In this document: positions 58,090 through 64,000 of the stretch, in pieces
Numbering within the stretch: position 1 is the first letter of the stretch
Layout: every line of letters begins with the position of its first letter
Source of the DNA: a virus
Length of the DNA: 64,000 nt
Reading direction: 5' to 3' (one strand)
IMG/VR virus record: IMGVR_UViG_3300005841_000001
Coordinates: 37,658 to 101,657 of that record
Translations under genes and position numbers: made by a program
The notes under the pieces: generated by a model
Seen by the model: the letters and a program-made list of their open reading frames with translations, nothing else
What the model was told of the DNA's origin: nothing
The model's database searches: none

Positions 58090-59927
58090 CGACACTGTCC
58101 GCCGCGCAGGTTGCTGCCCTCGTCAAACAGGCCGGATTCCCGCAGAACGTGTGGGTGACCATGGTGGCCGTCTGCCGCCAGGAGTCCGGGTTCGTTGTCG
58201 AGGCGAAGAACCCGTCCTCGGCCTCCGGGCTGTTCCAGATTCTCTGGTCCGTGCACAAGCAGTACGACCAACGCAAGCTGCTCTCGGACGCCGCCTACAA
58301 CACCAAGGCTGCGTATGACATCTACAAGTCTCAGGGGCTCAACGCGTGGGTCGCCTACAGCTCCGGGGCGTACAAGAAGTACCTCAACTTGGCCGAGCAG
58401 GGCGTGGCACAAGCCGCAAGCGTCAACGGAAACGCCAGCGTACCCACCGCCGACAGCTCCAGTGGCTCGGGTAGCACGAGTCAGCCGGCGATCACCTACG
58501 GGCCGAACGGCCCGCAGATCACCGCGGCCGGTACAGGCGTGGCCCAACGGTCCGACGAAGACATCTCCGGGCCACTGCGAAATTTCTGGATCAGAGGAAC
58601 GCAGGTACAGGGCGACTTTGCGGATACGATCATCGGCGAGCCGTCGTTCGAGGCCGGAATGGACACCGCGCCGCATGTCGTGTTTACCATCGCCGATCCC
58701 GAGGGAAACCTGCTCTATACCCTCGACCAACAGGGCTGGTTCTGGACTCGCGGTGGCCGCGTCCAGTACGAAGACCTGAACCTACGGATGGATGAGATCA
58801 AGTTCGAGCCTGGCTCGCACATGACCGGACAGCTGACCGTGACCGCTGTCGATGACATCGTGTTCGGCCTGATGAGCCTGCAAGGGCCGCGCGCGGCTTC
58901 GAACATCTCGGCCACCGAATGGATTGCCCAGGAGCTCGCCTTGGCCGGCTTCGATCCAGACAGAGTGTTCCTCGGCGAGTCGGTGCCGAGCCAGTCCACG
59001 ATCGCCCGCGATGAGGAGGACCAGTCCGGCAATAACACCTCGGGCGACGTTCCCTCGGCCTGGACAACCGTTGTGCGCCTGGCAAAAGAGCTGGGTAAGC
59101 GAGTATTCATCTCCGGCGGCCGACTGGTGTTCGGGTCGGCGGCGTTCGCGATGCAGTGGGCAGCGGCCGGCACGATGCGCTTGTCCTACCACGGCTACGA
59201 GGAGGGGGAGCGATTCCTATCCCTGCCGGCCGCCACGCGGGTGTCGGTTGGCTCGAAGAGCGGCGTCTTGCAAATCGTGGGCAAGATTCCGCTTAACCGA
59301 GCCAAGTTCTTCCGCCCCGGGGTCCGGGTATCCATCATCGCCATCCCGAGCGTGGTCGGCTCGAATGAGAAGATGATGATGGTCTCGCATGTGGCGCACT
59401 CGATCGGCACCGACACCGACGGAGCCGAGGTTACCCTGCTCGAGCCGATCGACCCGCCCGCGCAGCCGCCGACGTCGCCGACATCCGGCGGAGCGAACAA
59501 CTCGTCGACCGCGGCCGGCAGCATTTCGGGCAGCGGTGGCGATGGTCAGATCGACCGCTTCGTCTCCCTCGCCCTCCAGCAGGCCGGCAAGACCTACCGG
59601 TTCGGCGCTGAAGCCTCACCGAGCGATCCGAACCCCAGGGCGTTCGACTGCTCCGAGTTGGTCGAGTGGTGCGCCGCGCGCGTCGGCATCTCGCCCAAGG
59701 TGCCCGACGGCTCGGCCGCGCAGAAAGCCCATTGCAAACCGATCAGTGTGCAGCAAGCCATCAACACGAAGGGGGCCCTGCTGTTCCTGCCCGGACACGT
59801 GGCGATCAGCCTGGGCAACGGAAAGACCATCGAAGCGATGAACCCGACCAACGGTGTACGACAGGGGAACGCGGCCGGTCGCTTCAGCTCGGCGGGCCTC
59901 ATCCCCGGAGCGCAGGGGTACCGCTGA
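58086..59927 (+). CDS. Baseplate hub with N-terminal transglycosylase and C-terminal NlpC/P60
   Basis: Encodes 613 residues. Residues 10-110 are an SLT/lysozyme-like domain (VWVTMVAVCRQESGFVVEAK, likely Glu33; SASGLFQILWSVHKQYD). The middle (150-470) looks like a gpD/XkdQ-type hub. The C-terminus is an NlpC/P60 peptidase with FDCSELVEW (Cys522) and GHVAISLGNG (His571). It would cut both glycan and peptide bonds as the tail penetrates the wall. Confidence 0.88.
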   Translation: MTTLSAAQVAALVKQAGFPQNVWVTMVAVCRQESGFVVEAKNPSSASGLFQILWSVHKQYDQRKLLSDAAYNTKAAYDIYKSQGLNAWVAYSSGAYKKYLNLAEQGVAQAASVNGNASVPTADSSSGSGSTSQPAITYGPNGPQITAAGTGVAQRSDEDISGPLRNFWIRGTQVQGDFADTIIGEPSFEAGMDTAPHVVFTIADPEGNLLYTLDQQGWFWTRGGRVQYEDLNLRMDEIKFEPGSHMTGQLTVTAVDDIVFGLMSLQGPRAASNISATEWIAQELALAGFDPDRVFLGESVPSQSTIARDEEDQSGNNTSGDVPSAWTTVVRLAKELGKRVFISGGRLVFGSAAFAMQWAAAGTMRLSYHGYEEGERFLSLPAATRVSVGSKSGVLQIVGKIPLNRAKFFRPGVRVSIIAIPSVVGSNEKMMMVSHVAHSIGTDTDGAEVTLLEPIDPPAQPPTSPTSGGANNSSTAAGSISGSGGDGQIDRFVSLALQQAGKTYRFGAEASPSDPNPRAFDCSELVEWCAARVGISPKVPDGSAAQKAHCKPISVQQAINTKGALLFLPGHVAISLGNGKTIEAMNPTNGVRQGNAAGRFSSAGLIPGAQGYR

Positions 59928-61273
59928 TGCCCGACTACGGCTATCTACACCTGGGGAAGGTGGTCAGTCAGGACCCCATCACCGGGGCCTACTACCTCGA
60001 GTCGGTGAGCTTGGCCCGTACCCAGAAGTGGGGACCCACGGCATCGTGCGTACCGAACCTGGTCAAGGGGGATCGGGTGATCCTTGGGGCGACTGGCACC
60101 AGCCGGGATACCTTGACGATCATCGGGAAGGTGGGAGCCGGGCCGGTCACCATCGACCAGGTTCCGGGACTTCTCGCTGCGCTGCATGACAAAGCCAGCG
60201 CGGCCGCGGTCGAGGACCTGGCCGCGCAAGTCGTGGCTCTCGGTTCCGCTGATGACACGTTGACCGGTCGGCTCGATGCCGTCGAGGACCGAGCAACCGC
60301 GCTGGAGGGTCGTGTCTCCGTGCTGGAAGACGTGGCCGTATCCGGCGGTGCTTGGTACATCGGCCCGGACGACTACGAGTGCCCGGGCACCGCCTTGCAG
60401 GAGTGCGACCGGATGCCCTTCCCCAACCAGCTGTGGAAGGTCGGGAACGACCTCACGCTGGGGTCGGACAGCAAGCACTGGATCTTCAACCGTACCGGGA
60501 TCTGGCGGCCCAGCTTCCAGCCGCGCTGGACTATCCCGACCCCGGCCGGGGTTGCCGGCGAGGGCACTGATCGGTCGTTCCACATCGGAGTGACCAGCCG
60601 GGAGTTCGGGCCGAGTAACTGCGCCTTCGAGACCGGAGTGGCCAACTGGACCCTTTCGCCTGCCGAGGGCGCGATCGCCCCGTCGGCAACGCAGAAACAC
60701 AGCGGTGCGCAGTCGATGCGGGTCACCCCGACCGGAACTTCGGCCACCGTGGGACCGGTCTCGGACAAGATCGCGGTGGTACCCGGCGAGAAGGTCACCG
60801 CCACCACTTGGGTATGGGTCACCGCCGCTGTGACGGGGGACTACTCCTCGGCGGTGAATTGGTACAACGCAAGTGGCACCTACCTGAGCACCAGTTCCAC
60901 TGCGGTGTCGGTGCCGGCGACCACGTGGACGCCAGTGCTTCAGACCTACGTCGCGCCCGCCGGCGCGGCCTTCGCTGCCCTCGTGCCGCTGCTCAGCGGA
61001 ACGCCGGCGGCCTCCCAGGTCTTCTACGTCGACGACGTCTCGATCGGCCCGAGCATCCTCGACAGCGCGATGTTCCTGTTCGAGGAGTCCTGGAACGAGG
61101 CCAATGCCGGCAACCAGCACAACCAGACGAAGAAGCTCGGCTCCGATCTGCTGCTCGCCGCGGGGGACAGGATGTGCCTTTACCCGTACTGGGGCGGAGC
61201 GGGCACCGACCGGCTCGTGTTCCCGGCCAGCTCGAACCGCATGTCGATAACCTACGTCGGCCCACTCCCCTGA
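59927..61273 (+). CDS. Baseplate spike-like protein with carbohydrate-binding module
   Basis: Encodes 448 residues. N-terminal 85 residues are an OB-like fold (GYLHLGKVVSQDPITGAYYL ... DRVILGATGTSRDTLTIIGK), then a short coiled coil (DTLTGRLDAVEDRATALEGR), then a CBM4/9-like beta-sandwich from about 225 (NCAFETGVANWTLSPAEGAI). Probably a spike or receptor-contact protein. Overlaps the hub stop by 1 bp. Confidence 0.8.
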   Translation: MPDYGYLHLGKVVSQDPITGAYYLESVSLARTQKWGPTASCVPNLVKGDRVILGATGTSRDTLTIIGKVGAGPVTIDQVPGLLAALHDKASAAAVEDLAAQVVALGSADDTLTGRLDAVEDRATALEGRVSVLEDVAVSGGAWYIGPDDYECPGTALQECDRMPFPNQLWKVGNDLTLGSDSKHWIFNRTGIWRPSFQPRWTIPTPAGVAGEGTDRSFHIGVTSREFGPSNCAFETGVANWTLSPAEGAIAPSATQKHSGAQSMRVTPTGTSATVGPVSDKIAVVPGEKVTATTWVWVTAAVTGDYSSAVNWYNASGTYLSTSSTAVSVPATTWTPVLQTYVAPAGAAFAALVPLLSGTPAASQVFYVDDVSIGPSILDSAMFLFEESWNEANAGNQHNQTKKLGSDLLLAAGDRMCLYPYWGGAGTDRLVFPASSNRMSITYVGPLP

Positions 61274-61321
61274 TCCGCGCGCCTGCCCAGGTGAGAGGCC
61301 CTGTCATGACACCATGCCCCC

Positions 61322-61648
61322 ATGCCCCGACTGATCAGCTTCCCGTTCGCGATCGACGCCACCGGCGCGGTCGCCACGGTCGAGCAGAACAGCGACGCCG
61401 AGGTGGAACAGCAGCTCGCCGTCGCCATGCTGACCCGCCCGGGCGAGCGCATCGTGGTGCCGAGCTTCGGGGTGGCCGACCCCGCTTTCGACGGCTTCCT
61501 GGTCGGCGCGCTCCAGCGACACTGCCTCGACTTCGGGCCGGCTGTTTCGGTGCGCTCGGTCAGCACGGAGGTGCTCGACGACGTCCGACAACGCGACATC
61601 ATCCAATGGTCTCGAAACGATGACACGGTGGGGGCGAACGGCCAGTGA
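61322..61648 (+). CDS. gp25-like baseplate wedge protein
   Basis: Encodes 108 residues. SDAEVEQQLAVAMLTRPGER followed by VVPSFGVADPAF is the GPW/gp25 core fold. It nucleates the sheath at the baseplate. An upstream ATG in another frame is not used. GTGA overlap with the J gene. Confidence 0.88.
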   Translation: MPRLISFPFAIDATGAVATVEQNSDAEVEQQLAVAMLTRPGERIVVPSFGVADPAFDGFLVGALQRHCLDFGPAVSVRSVSTEVLDDVRQRDIIQWSRNDDTVGANGQ

Positions 61649-62802
61649 CCAGCCCGAGCATCCAGCCCTCCCCGGACCTGTCCGGGTACGTCGACCTGCG
61701 AGTTTTCGACCTGAGTGATCAGGACATCGTCGCCGGCGCCATCGCCGCGCTCCAGCTGAACATGCCCGGCTGGATCCCGCGGGAAGGCAACACCGAGATT
61801 CTGATCTTGGAATCTCTCGCGCTGGAGATCGCCGAAGGAATCGTGGCGATCAACCGCCTGCCCGGCGCCGTCGTGCAAGCGTTGCTTCTGCTGGCCGGGG
61901 TCGACAAGGACTTCGGCGCGGCGCCGGTCGCGTCGGCGACGTTCACCCTCGGCGACGCCAACGGCTACACCATCCCGGCCGGAACCCGGCTTTACTTGCC
62001 GCTCGAAGACGGCTCGACGGTGGCGTTCCTGGTGCAGGTCCCTGGCCTCGAGATCCCCGCCGGTGACGTCACCGGCACATGCGCGATCATCGCCGACACC
62101 TTCACCGGCCGCGCCAATGGGACGCCGATCGGCAGTCCGTTGATCATGGCGAGCCCCGTTCCGTTCGTCGAGTCCGTCCAGCTCGCGACCGCGATCGCCG
62201 ACGGTGCCGACCCCGAAACCGATGACCAGTGGCGCGACCGCGGCGTGGCCCGGTTGTCTCGGCTGTCCGACGCCCTCGTGGTGCCCCGTCACTTCGAGGC
62301 CGCCGCGCTCGAGCTGCCCGAGGTCACGCGCGCCGTCGGCATCGACCTGTGGGACCCGCTCGGTGGCGGTGTGCCGGGTGACGACCCCGGGCATATGACG
62401 GTGGCCGTCCTCGGCGAGAACGGCGCCGCGCTGTCCACTGAAGCCAAGGACGCCATCGAGCAGAGCATGGAGGCTCGCGCGGTCGCGGTGCTCGACGTGC
62501 ACGTCATTGACGTCTCGATCACCACCGTGGCGCTCACCGCCAGCGTGACCGTGCTCGACGGCTACGACGTCGCGACCACCCTCACCGCGGTGCACGACGC
62601 GCTCGTGACCTACGTCGACCCGCTCACCTGGGCCTGGGGCGGCGTCATCCGTCGCAACGAGGTCATCTCGCTGGTCGACCGGGTGCCCGGCGTCGACTAC
62701 GTCGTGGACATCTCGATCGCCGGCGCGCCCGGGGACTACACGATCGTCGGCCCCGCGGCGCTGCCCAAGGCCGGCGCCGTGACCGTCACGGAGGGGCCGT
62801 GA
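61645..62802 (+). CDS. Baseplate J-like protein
   Basis: Encodes 385 residues, typical length for the P2 gpJ / T4 gp6-like family. Visible core: IPAGTRLYLPLEDGSTVAFL, ATAIADGADPETDDQWRDRG, VPRHFEAAALELPEVTRAVG, and a C-terminal gpJ domain. It forms the wedge ring around the hub. Coupled by GTGA overlaps on both sides. Confidence 0.92.
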   Translation: MTSPSIQPSPDLSGYVDLRVFDLSDQDIVAGAIAALQLNMPGWIPREGNTEILILESLALEIAEGIVAINRLPGAVVQALLLLAGVDKDFGAAPVASATFTLGDANGYTIPAGTRLYLPLEDGSTVAFLVQVPGLEIPAGDVTGTCAIIADTFTGRANGTPIGSPLIMASPVPFVESVQLATAIADGADPETDDQWRDRGVARLSRLSDALVVPRHFEAAALELPEVTRAVGIDLWDPLGGGVPGDDPGHMTVAVLGENGAALSTEAKDAIEQSMEARAVAVLDVHVIDVSITTVALTASVTVLDGYDVATTLTAVHDALVTYVDPLTWAWGGVIRRNEVISLVDRVPGVDYVVDISIAGAPGDYTIVGPAALPKAGAVTVTEGP

Positions 62803-64000
62803 CGGATCCCCTCACCTCCGAGCCGATGCCCGGTGACGGCCAGGTGCCGTACCTGACGTTGTTGGTGCAGCGGCTGTGGGGCCGCCTGCCCGAGACCTAC
62901 CGCACTTTCGACGCGGTGAACCGGACCTGGCCGTTCAAGCGCTACCTCGGCGCGGCCATGGAGCAGGCCGGCGTCATCGACGACACCGTCACCGCGATCG
63001 CCGGCGAGAACCCGGTGGGACCGGCGACGCCCGAGCCGTGGTCGCTCGACGGTGACCAGCTCGAGCAGTGGCGGGCGGCCCGGCGCTTTCGGCCCTCGGC
63101 CCTCGGTGACCCGGACCAAGCCGATGCGAAGTGGCTGACGTGGCTGGCTCAGCTGGTCGGTGCTCGACTGGACCCGGCGGCGACGGAAGCGGAGAAGCGG
63201 AACACGATCAAGTTCGCGACGTCAGGATGGCGGGCCGGCACCCGGCAGGCGATCGCCGACGCCGCGAGGACGGCGCTCACCGGCTCGAAATACGCCGTGG
63301 TGATGCCGCACAAGATCCCCGCGGTCGGCGGGGGCGTGACCGACGGGACGATCTGGGACGTCACGATCGTGACGCAGACCGCGGAGACGCCGGACTCGGC
63401 CGCGGTGCTCGCCGCGGTGCTGCGCGCCGGGGTGAAGCCGGCCGGCGTGGTGCTGCACGTGGCCGACTACGGCTCGACGTGGGACTTGATCGAGGCCTAC
63501 TACCCGACGTGGGACGACCTCGAGCTGGCTACCTGGGACGAGATCGAGCAGATCGGACGGGAGTACGCGACCGTGCCCGGCAACATCCTGGTCAACCCCA
63601 GCTTCGAGGCCGATCTGACGCACTGGAGCGCCCAGGGCGGGAACTCGACAATCGGGCGGATCGCCGGCGGCCTCGACGGCGTCGCGATGTGCCGGGTCAC
63701 CACGACCGGGGCCGGCACCGGCGGTATCCAGCACGACGGCGCCGTGTCCTCGGCCGTCACGCCGGGGCCCTACCTGTTCGTGCTGTCGGTGCGCCCGGAT
63801 CTCGCCCGCAACGCGCAGGTGGTGGCGAACTACTTCGCCGGCGCGACGCCGCTGGGCACGCAGACAGTGGGCCCCTACGCGCTGGTCGCCGACGAGTGGA
63901 ACCGGGTTGGCGGTTCGTTCACCGCGCCGGCCACCTGTAACAAGATCGTCTTCTACGTGCAGGTCCTCGGCATGGGGTCGGGCGAGCTGTTCGACGTCGA
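62799..64000 (+). CDS. Tail protein I-like with carbohydrate-binding module, 3' end cut by window
   Basis: Starts at a GTG overlapping the J stop; open to the window end (400 codons). The first 250 residues have the gpI-type layout (LTLLVQRLWGRLPETYRTFD ... TKFATSGWRAGTRQAIADAA-like core). From about 265 a CBM4/9-type sandwich begins (GNILVNPSFEADLTHWSAQG), so it may carry a receptor-binding tip. Confidence 0.85.
   Translation, partial: MTDPLTSEPMPGDGQVPYLTLLVQRLWGRLPETYRTFDAVNRTWPFKRYLGAAMEQAGVIDDTVTAIAGENPVGPATPEPWSLDGDQLEQWRAARRFRPSALGDPDQADAKWLTWLAQLVGARLDPAATEAEKRNTIKFATSGWRAGTRQAIADAARTALTGSKYAVVMPHKIPAVGGGVTDGTIWDVTIVTQTAETPDSAAVLAAVLRAGVKPAGVVLHVADYGSTWDLIEAYYPTWDDLELATWDEIEQIGREYATVPGNILVNPSFEADLTHWSAQGGNSTIGRIAGGLDGVAMCRVTTTGAGTGGIQHDGAVSSAVTPGPYLFVLSVRPDLARNAQVVANYFAGATPLGTQTVGPYALVADEWNRVGGSFTAPATCNKIVFYVQVLGMGSGELFDV

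Overview
This 64 kb window (high GC, GTG starts common, ATGA/GTGA gene overlaps) looks like most of the genome of a contractile-tailed (myovirus-type) bacteriophage of a high-GC actinomycete, or a prophage of that type. A WhiB-like gene, DUF2637 and TraB-like plasmid genes, and many short zinc-knuckle proteins all point to Actinobacteria. No integrase, DNA polymerase, replication initiator or endolysin cassette was recognised, so the element probably extends beyond both ends.

Layout. 1-1.6 kb: four small rightward genes, the first cut by the window edge. 1.7-17.6 kb: mostly leftward operons of small unknown genes, with rightward islands holding the terminase large subunit (4836-6311), an Ig-fold protein and a two-HTH regulator (15996-16655). 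17.7-26.5 kb: rightward short transcription units, including tRNA-Glu(CTC), a run of structured RNA, a WhiB-like gene and many small unknowns. 26.6-32.4 kb: a module typical of actinomycete conjugative plasmids and AICEs, with a TraB/FtsK-like translocase, a zinc-finger membrane protein and a DUF2637 (Spd-like) protein going left, and a GntR/UTRA repressor, a GNAT acetyltransferase and a small membrane protein going right. 32.4-64 kb: the virion block: portal, MuF-like protein, a 2H-phosphoesterase fusion, a 2,957-residue protein that starts as a prohead protease and ends as a zincin, major capsid, connectors, sheath, tube, frameshifted chaperones, tape measure, LysM protein, a hub with two cell-wall-hydrolase domains, spike-like protein, gp25, baseplate J and tail protein I.

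The small-gene region is tied together by a repeated control element. More than 20 copies of a sigma70-type promoter, TTGACN - 17 bp - TAGNCT, carry a palindrome of consensus CCGAGYTAACTCGG inside the spacer. About half drive genes whose start codon lies exactly 6 nt after the -10 box, predicting leaderless mRNAs; the rest have a leader with a Shine-Dalgarno. tRNA-Glu is in the same regulon. The two-HTH regulator at 15996 sits behind one copy and is the best candidate to bind it.

Most notable are this promoter-operator regulon, the conjugation module inside a phage genome, two dense and oppositely oriented clusters of the heptamer CGAGACG around the 3' end of the TraB-like gene (possible TraB recognition sites), and the giant protease-zincin polyprotein encoded between portal and capsid. 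All calls are from reading the sequence; no database search was run.
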